A stretch of 64,000 nt of DNA, taken from positions 28,649,495 through 28,713,494 of the forward strand of contig OX439048.1 of NCBI GenBank assembly GCA_949317995.1. The letters run 5' to 3'. The position numbers and the translations under genes are program-made. The DNA is from Acholoe squamosa. Lineage: Eukaryota > Annelida > Polychaeta > Phyllodocida > Polynoidae. The notes below the pieces were generated by a model that was not told the DNA's origin, ran no database searches, and saw only the letters and a list, made by a program, of their open reading frames with translations. Positions 44,356-58,029 of this stretch are shown here, in pieces (the first letter of the stretch is position 1; every line of letters begins with the position of its first letter).

Positions 44356-45447
44356 ATAACTCGGCCAGAACAGAAATGAATAGTAGTTACTTCATGTCAC
44401 TGCCTTTTTTGGTAAGGCTGACACAATAGGTTCACCTTAGCTACCTATCATCTTGTAGAAAACAATGAAAGTTTGGTGGCATTTTGGTGCCATTGACAAT
44501 CCCTCCTTGTCCATCACGGGGAAAGGGTACCAGAGGAGAGGGTGAGCATGACGATTGGGCTTTCTCACTTGAACTTAAAAAATAGAGCCTTTGTCCTTAT
44601 GGGAGTTATTCAGAACTAATTACAGTTGTGACAATAGCATTGCAATACTAAAGGAGAGAGAATAAAGAAAGACATCGATTGATATCAGCGGTTTTCTGGC
44701 CCTAATGCTGAGAGAGTAATTGACAAGAACGCCTGTCGAGGCATTAATGAAGCCGCTCTTTAAAAACTTCCTATGTACCCCTCCCCTTTACCCGTAGCTG
44801 CCACAATATAGGGCATCCCTTTAACATAGTTCAGTGTTCCCGGCTGCCTTTCCATAAAAAGAAAATTATCCAGTATAACGGTTTTATTATATCATCAAGG
44901 ATACCACAGGGGTAAGTGCTTTATGAATCCTGAGGTTGTAGGTTAGCATATCCCGTTGCTTTATGACCTAATGACAAGGATATTACAGAGGTAGGTTACT
45001 CTATACAGTCCCATATAGTACAGGCCAACCCCCCCCCCCCATGAAACTAGGAGACCTTGTTTGTTCAGTGATGGGCCGTATGTAGGATAAGGGAGTTTAT
45101 GAAGCTATTATGTATCTTTATAAAAGGGATACCAAATGAAACGAAGGGACCAGCTAAACCAAAGAACAATGCTACATCCAAAAATGAGGAATTCAATCAA
45201 AAGTACCCAAAATTAAGGTTTAATGGGGGGAAATATTTTGAAAACGTACAAAAATGATATTGAAAATGATTGGAAACCTTAAAAGATAAAACCTGCTAAT
45301 CCAGTTAGTACCTCAATCCACATACCCAATTCACACTGTGTAGGGTTGCTCTGCCTTTCCCACATCAGGTAGATTAACCTAAAGACATGCTTTGAGACGT
45401 CCACCCCTAGCCAATGCCCGGCCCCTCCACTCGTTGCTGTTTAGTTA
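44356..45447. other. unassigned DNA
   Basis: Homopolymer C run near 45030. No gene or clear repeat. Confidence 0.4.
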
Positions 45448-45569
45448 GCGCTGGAGTATAGTGAGTGAGTAATAGATGTTTAACGCCATTTCGACAGCTA
45501 AGGTCATATTCATGGCAAGAATTACATTACACAATTTCACAGAAGAATGTGTCAGGCGCTGGAGTATAG
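45448..45569 (-). mobile_element. (CACT)n-tail retroposon, 5'-truncated, with target duplication
   Basis: GCGCTGGAGTATAG at 45448-45461 and 45556-45569 is a 14-bp target duplication. Only the 3' half of the family is present, from GACACATTCTTCTG to GGCGTTAAACATCTATTACT and CACTCAC. 5' truncation with intact target duplication is the signature of target-primed reverse transcription. Confidence 0.9.
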
Positions 45570-45709
45570 CTAGTCCACCCCATAAAAACAAAACAAAGGC
45601 TTCCAATCATTTTTAATATCATTTTTGGTTTTAGTGGTTTCACATAGTTATTCTGTATATTAATATCAATAAGATCTGAATCGAATATAGTCTTGAGCCA
45701 AATCTTGAT

Positions 45710-46032
45710 AAGATGCTATATAAAGAGCAAAAGTGTTTTCAGAGTTGAATTAGGTTAATTTGAGCATGATAAATTGAAATCTGTTGTATGCCGACACAAA
45801 ATCCTTTGGCATATGCCCCATATCCAAGATGGCCACCACATTCATGAGCATATTTTTCTCACCAAATTATAGGTTTCTGCTCAGAAATTATGCCTCGGTA
45901 ACAGCCACCTTCAATTTGAGGTATATGCAAAAGGATTTTGAGTGGGCATAAGGCAGATTTGAATTCAGCAAGCTCAAATTCGCCTACTCCAACTCTGAAA
46001 ACACTTTTAACAAAAGATGTCTTGATATTTCA
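45710..46032. repeat. inverted repeat, ~110-bp arms
   Basis: Arms at about 45710-45819 and 45918-46032 share AAAAGTGTTTTCAGAGTTG, AATTTGAGC, TT(G/C)AAATCTG and AAAATCCTTT(T)GGCATAT in inverse orientation, with a roughly 100-bp loop. Fold-back repeat; no coding capacity. Confidence 0.65.
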
Positions 46033-46529
46033 CATATATCCTGAAAAGAGGCCCTGACTAATATAGCTATCCAAAATAGTCGATTATGCAGTGCCAAAGT
46101 CTAAGCATTGCATCCTAGCCCTACACACTGTTTTGAATGCTGTTAGCAGTAATCATGCAATGAGGGTGTTTGCGGGAAAAAAACAGAGACTTAATATTCC
46201 AGAAGCTGGGTTTTGAAATCGGTTTCCAGAACCTGATGAGAAACTCGATGGCAATGGTCTGGGAATTGTCTGTTTGTTTATCTTCATAAGAAGCGTAGAT
46301 CAGATTCAACAAACGTCATCATCTTTCAAAAAATTGCCGAAGGTTTTCAAAGTCTTTTAAACTGAAAAAAATATCTTATGATGCATGGGCATAGGATAAT
46401 ATTGATATTTCGTAGGACTATAGTTATTGTGCAGGGAGTACATACGTGGTGGTATCTAAATATTCAGACTGTTTAGGATTCAAGTGAATACTGAATTGCC
46501 CTTAAGAGCTGTTAGCCCTGTGTAGAACT

Positions 46530-46670
46530 ATTGTAAATCCCCGCCTGTAAGCTGCAGCCACACCCTGAGTTTTTTTTTCATCAGCTGCACCAAGGACTGT
46601 AGAATCCTTGGCTGCACCAGGAGTCTGAATTGGACTATAAGCCGCAGCCTGTATGCGGGATTTTACGGTA
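46530..46670. mobile_element. small CCGTAAAATCCCGC-type TIR MITE
   Basis: Left end ATTGTAAATCCCCGCCTGTAAGCTGCAGCC is nearly inverse to the right end (GGCTTATAGTCC side with GCGGGATTTTACGGTA). The CTTGG...CCAAGG centre also folds. About 140 bp; no open frame. Confidence 0.65.
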
Positions 46671-47700
46671 GGTATATTAGATCTAAAATGAAAAAAATAC
46701 ACCGTCCTCTAGAAAAGGAGGTGGAAGTAGTAATGGTCAACTGGACGGGGAAAAGTAAAGTGGTTCCTGGAAAAAAAAACACATCTATAGCATGAGCAGA
46801 AACCTTCATATAATCCTAGATTCCAACTGCAATATTCCCTCCGCACACATATGTAGTGCACATGTTGAAGTACCCTTCAGTAGGCATAGGGCAAGAGAGT
46901 ATGTTCCTATACATCTGCCAAGTTCCTTGATCAGACCAATTGCTACTTTCCTAGAAGTATATGAGCCCAGGGTCTTACCCGGATCCTGAGTAATGAGAAA
47001 AAGATGTACTTGTTAACTTACATCTAGCCCGGAGGCTATATTACCACTAGATATCCACCTCTGACTGTAATAGTACCATCTCTTGTGAGAGGAAGACCTC
47101 TATGTACCTCTATGTAATGCCATGGCGTATTTCACATCAGCCTTACTGCTGATGAAATGTCTCACCAGTGGCTTATACTAAATCCCACCCCCTGTTTTTA
47201 TGTGCAAAACAGGAGAGGCACTTAAGTTATAATTATCAGAAGCATTCGTCATGTCATCCCCCCCCCCCATTTATGTGCTGTGTGGGGTTTAATGTTTAAT
47301 CTAAATGAGCACACTGAATGGGCATGGAATCAAATTCAATCCATGAAGCTGCATCTCATCAACAAAATCAGTTGAATCTGAACGAGCATAATGATGCAAA
47401 ACCAGTTTTTTTTCGAAAGTCCTCATTCATCAGTGCCATGCAAGAACTGAAGTAAATCTTTGATAGAGCAGCAATTTAGTGCATGCTCCATTAAGCCACA
47501 TGTCTTGTGTCATTAAGGCTGCTGAACAGATTATTTATGGCTGTACCTGCACTTGTTGCTGTTGTTGTATATCTTTATCGGCCTAATTATATCGGTGCAT
47601 GACAGATCTCCTCCAACATAAGCCAAGAGTACATATAAGACAAAAATGTGCCTTGCCAGACGCTAAGGCACATTATCAAATAACATAAACACATATATGA
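46671..47700. other. unassigned DNA
   Basis: Nothing recognised apart from a poly-C run near 47260. Confidence 0.4.
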
Positions 47701-47718
47701 CAAATAATCAGTGCATAT

Positions 47719-49482
47719 TCAGATGGTCAAGCTCGCAGTGAACTTCTCAACAGTAGGCTGGTGTTGTTGTTCAGGTGTGCATCGATCCAACAATTGGATT
47801 CCATGATAAAGTGGACTTCTCCTGTAGATTTCTTTCCTCACTCTGTTGAGTTTGAGTTTTACCTTGATGTTGCCTCTAAGGCCTCTAACTGATTGCACAT
47901 TATCATCAATTTGTGACAGCTTATACATCTTCTGCAATAGTTGTCTATTTCATCTTGTCTTTTATTCTTCAGTGCCATAGTTTTACACCACTTGGAATTT
48001 CTCTTCAACCCAACCTGGTCCACCATCTGGGATTACTGCACAGTGCTCCAGTATTGGTCTCACCATTTGGAGGTAGACCTGGTAGGTTGTCTTCGTGTCA
48101 GTTTTTGCCCGTACATCTCTTAATTGGCCTGCTTGATGCCTTGCAAGGTTCAACACTTTGTTGCACTGAAGCTTGAGTAATAGGGTGCTGTCCAAGGTGA
48201 TTCCAAGATAGTTGAAACTCTGCACTACTTCAAGTCTTTTTCCCTTCATGTACAAGTCTTTGTTCTCAGTGTCTGGCACAGACAGGTAGTGATAATTCCA
48301 CTTATGCTTTGTTTTGTCAGTGTTAACAGTTAGGTTATTTTCGTTACACTATGTGGTCACATTGTGAATGTCAACTTGCAACAGTGTCTGGATTTGGGTA
48401 GTGTCCACGGCCTTGACTACCAAAGCCAAGTCGTCCGCGTACATTATAAACGTCTCAGCATACTCCACTCTGCTTGTTAGGTCATTCATATAGCACAAAA
48501 ACAGTAGAGGCCCCAGTACGGAGCCCTGGGGTACTCCACATAGGACCTCTCTGCTGGCTGAGACGACGTTATTGGCTTGGGTTTTTTTGCTGTCTTGCGG
48601 TAAGGTAACTCTTAACCCAATTTACAGTTTCTGCACTCAAACCGAGGTTTTGTAGAGTAACCGGGAGTGATCACATAGGCTACTTACTAAGGCGAAGACA
48701 GCGTCCATAGTACTGTCCTGGTCGGAAACCAAACTGCTATGGCGCTAGTAGATTTAGTCTCTAAAGATGGTCCATGATTCGTTTGTGAATTACCTTTTCT
48801 AGGAGCTTTGGGCAAACATTAAGCAATGTCACGGGTATCCAGCTACCAACTTCACTCACACTGTATGATTTTTTTACTTCTTTCTATGAGTCTGGGAATT
48901 GCCCTGTGTTGATGCTCTCGTTTACTATATGTTGTAGTTAACGGTGGAGTTGCTTGCAATGTCCTTTACAGTTCTAGACCTAGTGTGGTCAATCCCAGAC
49001 GACTTGTTTGGGTTAATTTCAGAATCAGCTTCTTTGTTTAATTAAGAGTGATAGCATCGCATTGTAACTCATTTTGACCAATGTCAGGCCGTAGAAGCAG
49101 CCTGCCATTATCAGTCGGTGGAAACTCAGTGTCCAGTTTAGTGACTATTTCACTGTAGAAGATATTCATGTGATTGGCTACGTCCTTCTCTGGGATCCAG
49201 GAGCCATTTGAATCCTTTAATCTTATAGTGATTTCCTGGTTGTCACCCTTCCAGATGCTCTTCACAACTGACCAGAAGCATTTGGGGTATTTTCGGTGGG
49301 TATCTAGGAGTTGTATCACACCTTGCCTGATTGTAGCGTTAGTTTTGCACTTTATGGTCCTAAGTAGGGCTTGGGCCTCTCTCATGTGTGCTTATCTAAC
49401 ACCTGCGGCTGCTTTCCTAGCTTTCTTGATTAATTTATATCCTCTCTCTGTGTTAAGGCCAAATCCCACAACGCAAAAATAG
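47719..49482 (-). pseudogene. LINE reverse transcriptase, 5'-truncated
   Basis: Minus-strand order: linker KARKAAAG and REAQALLRTIKCKTNATIR (49450-49300), then FWSVVKSIWKG and DVANHMNIFYSEIV (49270-49140). The RT core follows: GVPQGSVLGPLLFLCYMNDL (about 48538-48479) and MYADDLALVVK (about 48445-48413, catalytic DD intact). The thumb has FNYLGITLDSTLLL and YQVYLQMVRPILEHCAVI (48215-48040). The C-terminus is VRKEIYRRSPLYHGIQLLDR (47850-47780). Several stops and frameshifts (for example near 48600-48900). No endonuclease is present: the element is cut off near 49482, where the flanking inverted-repeat region begins. Confidence 0.88.
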
Positions 49483-49686
49483 TTAGAAAATCCTTGTGAT
49501 GTAGGATATGTTGTTATTCAGCCAATATTTTGGGTGGTATTATCGTCCAAGGAAGTCCAATAACAGCTAAGAACCCTTGCCAAAGTGTTGTTATTTCAGG
49601 AGTGGAATACATCAAATGTTTTTGATATTTTTCTCACAAGAGGCCAGAAATCTCTGTGATATAGGGAAATTCCCTGTGATTTAGAT

Positions 49687-52600
49687 AGGCCACAGGGTGA
49701 GTAGCAATAATGTCCTTAGAAAATGAGTTTCGTTCCAATGAGGAGGGTACTACACAGTTTTTGTGGATTTGCATAGGGAATGACCTTAGTAATCATATAG
49801 CAAAAGTTCTCCGCTGACATTCCTGCAGTTTTTGCGTAGGTCAAGGTCAAAGGTCAGGAATTTCCTTCTATATTCCTATATAAAGCTGTTTAACCCAGGA
49901 ATTGATTGCATATTCTCTCTGAACTAGGCTAAAGGGGTAAAAGGGAATTTTTGTCGGGACCAGAAAATCATGCTAATTCCAAATATACTTTACATACTGG
50001 TCTGAGTATGCTGGAAGTGGCGAAAAACTTGGTGTTCAAAAATAAAAATAATATTGAAAAATATGTGAAAATATCAGAAGTCAGTAAAACATGAAATAAG
50101 CTCCGACCAATGCACTGAACACCTAATTCAGCTAGCTGGTGGGTGAGGAGCATAATAAGTATGAAATAATTATGTAATTAAGCCTTGACCTACTTAATTA
50201 GGTCAAAGGTCACAGAAACCATATACGTCATATCTCTGGTTCTAAGAGGCATTTCTACACACTTTTAAGTTCTAATTAGGGGTTTCTCACATAGTGCCCA
50301 AGATAGTAATTGATTGGAGTAGGTTTAAAACTCATAGGATGCATTGTTTTGTGCATAAATCAGAAATCAGCATTGATTGTCTATTCGAATGCAGATTTAC
50401 GAGGGAAGTAATAGCCCTATATTGTCCGAAGTAATACTGGATCACCTGTCTATTGAAACAATTTGTATTTGGGTAGGAGGCTTACATGTTCAGTGTCTGA
50501 ACAAGGTTGCAGTAATTAGTTAGATAGACTATGACATCTTCAATTAGGTCAAAAGTCATAAAAAAACATTTTACTGTTATAGCTTTTATCATGCATTTTG
50601 CCTAAAACCCCAAATGTGAACCATGACTTATAGGCAAATCAGATTCCTACTGTAGCTGATAGGATTCTCCTGAATGCTTGCTGTCACTTTACATTAGGGA
50701 TTTACACAGAATAATATGGTAGTAACCAATTCCCAGCCCCTGCAAGACTTGTGCTATTACTAATGATAGGTGAGGTTTGATGGGAGGTGTAAATTATTTC
50801 ACAAAGGAGCAATCCTTACTATCTTGGGCACTAATGTTCAAGAACCCCTTAGCACCTTAGACTGCAAAACTTTCCCCCTTCAATTCCTGGATCACATCTC
50901 AGCTCCCACATTCAAGGTGCACCCACTTCGGGACAAGCTAAAAGCAGCAACTAGGGCATGAAAACTGAAGGTTTAGTACATTTTTGTACAGATCTGCCTT
51001 TAAGGTGCACCCAATGAATGAGGCATATTGTGGCTTACAGCTTCTTTCCGAACTCAAGAATCTTGAAGATGTTTTAACCCTTATGTGCCCAGAATAGCAA
51101 AAGTGCGCTCTTAAGCATGTATGTGTGTTCAACAGACCACCATGGCCTTGATAATGCTCAGATTAGAATGATATTAACACTATGAGACTCGGAGTGTCAA
51201 GGTCTTTCTAATGATACCAAATTTGTTATGGTGCTTCAAGTATGTAATTATTGATAGGTGTTATTGCAGAAAATAATGGATTGAAAATAGCTTAAAATGC
51301 ATGAAAAGTGCACGCTCTGGTCATGGGAATGAAGGGAAAATGCAGAAAAAATCACTAAATTCACAAAAATAATGATGGAAATACCAAAAATATTGATAAA
51401 ATACTTTTCAACTGATTTTCTCCAAGGAGTCCAATTACAATATATGTATTTTTTTTTCATTTTCCACCAGACCGACCTTTGAAATATCAAAATATTGCTT
51501 CATGAATTGAAAATAGAATATTTCACAAATGAATGAAATAGAAAATGATTCTGGGCACTTCAATCCAAGTCAGCACATTTCAACTTCTAGTGTCTTCATA
51601 ATTCCCTGCTGATTCATATAATACTCTAATATATGATATTATATGCTTCAATTTACATTTTCTGAAAGCTATTTTGCTACCCTTTCTGTTAGCATTTGAA
51701 TTAGTACTTTATTCTGAATAAGATATAGGTTATGGTCTGCACTATGTCAAGTTTGTTGAATTAATCAGCTTTTTCAAAATAATTCTGGGCACGAAAGGGT
51801 TAAGAGTAAAAGCCCATAGAAATTTGCATTGGCTGCCCCATATGTGTGCCTTTTCTTACTGCCTCTGCAGATATGAAGGCCATCCAAGGATGTGTAAATA
51901 CAATACAAAAGTTATCAGTTTGCACCTGGATCCTGTGTAACTTTATTATATCATTTTTGTGATTATTTACAATTAAATCCAACTAATCTTATTAGCTAGC
52001 CTACCAGAAGGGCCTATCAACCAATTGCAGTTAAATTTAGAACTAGAGGCAGGACAATTACAGACACATCTCTGGAAAATTTGATCAAAGAAGAGTTACC
52101 ACTCTTACCTAATCAACTGTAAATGTCAATTAAAATATCTTTCTTCATAACACTAGTTACACACTTACTGTTTCATTAGGGCAGGGGATCAAGTATTACT
52201 TCAGAAAATATGTTGCTAATACTTCCCCTCATAAATCTTCATTCACATAGACAATCAATGCTGATTTCTGATTTATGCACAAAACAATGCATCCTATGAG
52301 TTTAAAACCTACTCCAATCAATTCTTCTAAGTGAGAAACCCTTATTTAGAACTTAAAAAGGTGTAGAAAGGCCTCTTAGAACCAGAGATATGACGTATAT
52401 GGTTTCCGTGACCTTTGACCTAATTAAGTAGGTCAAGGCTTAATTACATAATTATTTCATACTTATTATGCTCCTCACCCACCTGGTAGCTGAATAAGGT
52501 GTTTTGTGCATTGATAGAGGCTAATTTCATGTTTTACAGATTTTTGATATTTTCACATATTTTTCAAAATTATTTTTATTTTTGAACACCAAGTTTTCGC

Positions 52601-52930
52601 CACTTCCAGCATACTCAGACTAATATACAAAGTATATTTGAAATCAGCATGATTTTCTGGCCCAAACAAAACCATAAAATTCTCTTTTAGCCCTTTAACT
52701 TAGTTCAGAGAGAACATGCAATCAATTCCTGGGTTAAACAGCTTTATATAGGAATATAGAGGGAAATTCCTGCCCTTTGACCTTGACCTACGCAAAAACT
52801 GCAGGAATGTCAGCGGAGAACTTTTGGTATATGATTACTAGGGTGATTCCCTATGCAAATCCACAAAATTCTTGTAGTACCCCTCTCATTGGAACGAAAC
52901 TTCATAATTTGGTGCCTCACCCTGTGGCCT
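49687..52930. repeat. giant inverted repeat, ~770-bp arms
   Basis: The left arm is about 49687-50461 and the right arm about 52169-52930. They are reverse complements with scattered substitutions and small indels. Landmarks are GTTCTCCGCTGACATTCCTGCAG, TTTAACCCAGGAATTGATTGCAT, TAATTAAGCCTTGACCTACTTAATTAGGTCAA and ATGCATTGTTTTGTGCATAAATCAGAAATCAGC. The loop is about 1.7 kb and holds a piggyBac-type MITE. I see no coding frame in the arms. Confidence 0.85.
51074..51803. mobile_element. piggyBac-type MITE in loop of inverted repeat
   Basis: TTAA at 51074-51077 and 51800-51803. Ends TTAACCCTTATGTGCCCAGAA and TTCTGGGCACGAAAGGGTTAA are inverted. At 730 bp it is the partner of 21917-22642. No transposase frame. 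Confidence 0.8.
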
Positions 52931-54459
52931 AAGAGGAAAACAAGAATCTTTAGTAAATCACATGTGCAAGAGGTCTGTATATTTTTCATAAATTAGGACC
53001 CAAGTTCCACACACTATAGCCATAAGAATGTTGTACTTGTTAATCAAAGTAGCAACTAGTCAGTACAGAGATGAATATCACAGACATTTCCCTTCCCATA
53101 GTGGCTAGTAGTGGGGTTTGAGAAAGGTAGGAGTGGTATGGGAACCCTTGTGAATTTTGTTTTTGACAAGACTTCAAGGCTGCTGATATCCAGAATCACA
53201 GGCGTTTTAGACCCATTTTTCACGTAGTGGGAGTTGGCCTTTAGGCGCTTGATGTCATATGGTAGATGTGGTTATCCATCTGCTCTCACTTTGAATTGCC
53301 GCATTGGGTGATTTGTGTCCATGTAGGAGTTCATCTGAGTAGGTCTTGGTACCCAGCATCTGCGGACCAGTCTCTAGAAGAAGGTTCCAGTTCACTTCAG
53401 TTGCCATATGGGTCTTTATATGTTCAGCATCGTAGTTTTTGAATGTCTTGAGTGGGAGTGCCTTTTCACCACATACAGGGGTATGTGGTCGCTGTACATT
53501 CGTTCACATTACCTTCACTTCATTACAATCACTCAAAAACCATCATGTCAACTAACAATATATTACAATAAAATTGAATATAAGATAGATAAACAAATAG
53601 GATTTGACTGCTAACATCGCTTCTTGTTCCCACAGTGTTACTGTTTCAAGCTCCCAGCGATAGGAATTCACTGTAGCACCCAACAAACATTTTATGTTGG
53701 TATCACTTCCTGGGGGTAATTCTATTTTTGGTTTCGCAGTCCAACTTTAGGGCTCTCCAGAGCTGTACAAACTTGCACTGTGACCAAATGTGGGCGAAAA
53801 TAGTAGAAAAGTCGTTTGGGAACTATGTGATTATATCAGAATATGAATCGTATTTACCATAATACCTTGCGTACAAGGTGCACACCACAAGTCATGCCTC
53901 ATACATAAATTATCACAGTATATAATATTCAGATTTTGAGGACTGCAAAGGTCTAACACAAAATTAGTTAAAGCCAACGTCATTTCCTTTACTCTACAAA
54001 TCCCCATTGAAGCAGTCTGCATCAAGAAATCAGCAGCCACACTAAATTGAACCAAATTTGTATCGACCAATCACCTTTAGTTGAGGACTTCTCCAGAATT
54101 CGCTATCTTGCTCTCACAAATGAATAATAGATTGCAGGGACGCATTAATCTAAATATTAAAATATCTAATCAGATGCAGCACAGAAATTGGGTAGCTGGG
54201 ACTGACAGATGACGTTCAGAGTATGATCGAGTAATTTAAGTCAGGTCATAAATAAAACCATAGTGTTGTAGATTTTAATACAATAGTAGAGAATAGTCCT
54301 GTGAGACATGGCGCGGCGACTTGTAATCTTGTGTCTAGGGCATACTATCATCTGGGCTTTTGGTAGTATATAGCACAAATTCAACCTGAACTACCCACTG
54401 CAGCTAAGTACTAATAGTCTGTAGACTGTCCATTCTGCATGCACCTCACTCAGCTGCCA
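52931..54459. other. unassigned DNA
   Basis: Short frames only (68 codons plus at 53408, 79 codons minus at 53831), none recognised. GTACAAGGTGCACACC near 53870 recalls the TIR MITE motifs at 20.7-20.9 kb but is too short to call. Confidence 0.4.
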
Positions 54460-54732
54460 CAGGCGAGGCGTTCGGAGTACGGCCGAGGGATCAATGCTGG
54501 TTTGTAAGGCCATCCCCCATTGGTCCTCCCCATGTAGGTCAATGTTGATCCTGTAGTGAACTTACTACCCTCCCAAGCATAGTTAGGGACTGGTACCTCG
54601 CCAGACCTGGCTGGGTGGGAAGGGGGTGGAGGGAACAAGCTAAGGTGGTGTAGTTAGCGTTCGAGGTCACCCCTACCCATAATGCACTGGATCTAGTCAG
54701 AAAACTGTACACCGAACGCCTCGAATGACCTG
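54460..54732. mobile_element. GAGGCGTTCGG TIR MITE
   Basis: CGAGGCGTTCGGAGTAC at the left pairs with GTACACCGAACGCCTCG at the right (one mismatch), about 270 bp apart. No coding capacity; target duplication not resolved. Confidence 0.6.
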
Positions 54733-56419
54733 TCTTATTCAATCTTCAATGCCATAGTCAACAGGTGTGTCATTATGAGTGTACACTGTCTCAGATTGCC
54801 ACGAGCCTGCTCTGCCTGCCCACCCCCCCCCCACACACACACCCAACTGCCAATCACTTGTAATAGTCTGTACCTCGTCACGGGCCAGTGGTCAGCAAAC
54901 CGGCCAGATCACTCCACCTCTCTATAGAGGGGGAGCACAGTGTAAGTAACTCGGTGTACATACATGTTTTCAGTGTTCCACAAAATCGTTTATATAATGA
55001 AAGGAGTAATCAAATTAATCTTTCATCACCAATAGTAGATACATATTCTGAGAAAGCATTATTTCAATGTAAACTAAAAATTTTACACAGAAAAGAATGT
55101 AGCAGTTCCACAAGGTGGCCTTACACTTCAACCTCCTCTGATTTACAAAAATGCACATATGGCAACACACATTTTAGCACTGATTTCTCCATAGAGATCT
55201 TTGACAGTGAATACTTTGTTCAAATACAGAAAATATGATCCAATTGTACCATAACCCACTGAGATAAAACCTGTATTACATATATATAGTAGTTTCAAAA
55301 CGAACAATTCTAAAACAAAGGCTACAGGGATGCATTTCTGAATCTTAAAATGCTCTTATGCTAATCTGCCATAGGGCTCCAAATGATGAAATGTCTTATC
55401 TGCGAATAAAATCAAAAGTATGAGATATATTCTGAAAATTCCTTCACTGATAAGTAAAGTACACACACTGTTGTTATTACATTAGAATAGTGAGCAGGAA
55501 TAGTCCATAGCAGAGGAGCCACAAACAAAAATAGATTGCAAGGCCTCCCTATCCCTTACACCGTGGCGACTGTGAACCATACACTAGTCTACTCATCTCA
55601 CAAGTAGTACTCACTAGTCGCCGCGCTAAAAAGCAGGCTCCATAGGGTTTAGTTAGTTCACTGTGAGTAAAATGTTAGTACAGGATGACTTCGGTAGGGT
55701 TAAATGGGATTTTTGTGTAGCTAATACAGATCGTTGTCTTAATCCAATTTAACAAACGCCCATTCATTTTTCTTTCGCAAAAGCAAAGTCTGAAATTCCA
55801 ATTTTTTGTTGGATATAGGCTATAAATGTCGCCCTCTCATCAATTGCAGCTGAGAATGAAAATCTCAGAGTAGCTCTTGTTACGAATTGCCACCATAGGT
55901 ATATCACCGACAAACCTAGATGAACTGCAGATTGCAAAGTCACTGATATTGCGTGTTACTTCTTATTTTTCTCAGAGGAATCACAAGTCATAACATGAGA
56001 ATGCCTCGGGTACGTCTGTTGATTGTACATGTGTTTGCAGGGATGGGATTGCTTTGAGTGGTATGGCTGGCCAATAAGTAAGCAAAGATGCTATTATCCT
56101 GAATGTGAAGTGCCTGCCTTAGGATACGTGTATATCAGCTGAAATTCTGAATGTGCCAGTGGGTATGGCCACTTTATTCCCTACTCCATTTACCAGAGAT
56201 ATATAAGTGCGCATGCTTATTTGATGGAGGCTGTCTGGATCTCAGAATGTCTGCACTCTTATGTCATTTGCCTGTAAATGGAGAATCAAATATTGCTATA
56301 GGCCTTTGTCTCTCTCTATATTGTTCGCCATCAGGCCTACCATTTCCAGATTATGTTCTATCTGCCTCAGCTCAGATATGGTTGTTTTAATACAGCCATG
56401 TATAGCATGTGCCCGGCAT
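54733..56419. other. unassigned DNA
   Basis: Contains a C/CA run near 54822-54845 and a 116-codon frame (54888-55238, plus) rich in Ser/Thr with no recognised domain. No repeat found. Confidence 0.4.
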
Positions 56420-56509
56420 CTACACTGAGAAAATATTCTTCTTGTTAAATGAGTGATTCATAGCCACACAATGAATCCAGACTGAAGTAAGAATATTTTC
56501 TCAATGTAG
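56420..56509. mobile_element. 90-bp MITE or hairpin
   Basis: CTACACTGAGAAAATATTCTT and AAGAATATTTTCTCAATGTAG form 21-bp inverted ends with one mismatch around a 48-bp centre. Confidence 0.65.
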
Positions 56510-56769
56510 GCAGGACAACAAGGCAAAGTGTATGAGTCTATAATCACATAGTTCCAACAAGAATTTCTCGGATCAAAATTCCCTGACCTTCCGTATCCGA
56601 TCATCGAATTCCATGACCCAATTGCAAGGCCCTAGAAAAGGAGAATAAACAATGTTTAAGCTTAAATCTATGCCAGAGTTATTATATGGAAGAGAGATTC
56701 GGAATTCCACTGTAAATATGCGATGTTACCCAAAATGCATCTAAAAAATCAGAAGTTAGAAATGAATCG

Positions 56770-57830
56770 GTGTTATGCAAATGGAATTCAAACAAGACTC
56801 TTTATTCTTTTAATATTAGAGAACTATTCTATTACGCACAGTATCCTTTACCTATAAGCTCTGAAGATGGTCCATTTGATTATGTGGGATTAGCTTATGC
56901 TTTATCTAGGGTTTTTGACACTATCGACCACTTCCTGCTGCTGAGAGAGCTGAAAAATGCTGGGCTGCACGGTTCTTGCACTGTCCTGGTTTGAGTCTTA
57001 CCTAATCGGGAGATCTCCGTTTTGTAGGGCTAATGGGCAGATGTCTGGACCCAGGCTGATCCAATGTGGAGTCCAACAAGGGTCAGTCCTGGGACCATTG
57101 GTAATTCTGATATACATCAACAGTGTAACATCAATTATACGCGATTGTGCATATGTTTTATATGCTGATGACATGAGCAGTTACAAGGGGATCTGGACAG
57201 AGTGGCCTCATGTTGTGATCAGTATAGACTAACTGGCATTGGCTGAAGTGTTATTGTGTTACAGTGAACGCTCACCACCTGATCTGTCAGAATGTGACCT
57301 GTCCATTCATGGCAGAGTAGTTGATATGGTGGACGATTTCTGTTACCTTGGGGTCAATATTGATAGATTCCTGACTTTAAAAAAAGTACTGGATGCATGT
57401 TTACACGAATGTTCAAGGGCGAATCTATCAACTAAGACAGTTGAGAAAATCAATTGACACAGGCCTTGCCCTTAGGTTATACAGAGAGATGGTGTTGCCC
57501 TCATTTGAATATGGGGTCAATGGATGGGTCCTCAAAAAGAATAAGGAAGTATCTGCAGACTCTGCAGAACCACTGTCTGCGCATCTGCCTGGGTGTGAGG
57601 CGTGCTGTTAACTAATCACACATGGACTTGCACACTCGTAGTGAGTGCAAATGGCTATAATGAAAGAAGGTGCAGGAGTCTGCTGGTGTTAATGTTCAAA
57701 ATATCAAAAAACAAGGAGATGGTAACAGTTCCTATGAGGACACTGAGAAGTAATCAAAAGATTACTTCCCAAGGTGTACAAATAATAGGCTAGTTGTTGT
57801 GTGATCCATAACCGTGTAATAAAGATTATA
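56770..57830 (+). pseudogene. LINE reverse transcriptase, decayed
   Basis: Pieces occur in plus-strand order across frames. YALSRVFDTIDHFLLLREL (about 56900-56955) has the motif A Asp. SWFESYLIGRSP and CGVQQGSVLGPLVILIYINS (57070-57125) make up motif B. YVLYADDMSSY (about 57152-57182) is motif C with the catalytic DD. FCYLGVNIDRFLTLKK (57340-57390) and LYREMVLPSFEYGVNGWVLKK (about 57478-57540) are C-terminal. At least three frameshifts or stops; no endonuclease. A pseudogene of a non-LTR RT. Differs in sequence from the other LINE pieces here, so probably a separate family. Confidence 0.85.
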
Positions 57831-58029
57831 GCTACGGAAGTATTGTGTCTTAATGCAAAAGAGTATTATCAATCAATTTCTATCAACAAATTAATTAGAA
57901 TAAAAATAGTTTTCTCAATATATAATTAATGAACTAAATACAACTTCAACCTGAAGATTAGTAACAATAACAATCACATATCTATTAGCATTTTGATGGT
58001 TTTTAGATTTATAAGTTTAAAGACCTAAT
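57831..58029. other. unassigned AT-rich DNA
   Basis: May include the 3' tail of the preceding LINE; nothing definite. Confidence 0.35.
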
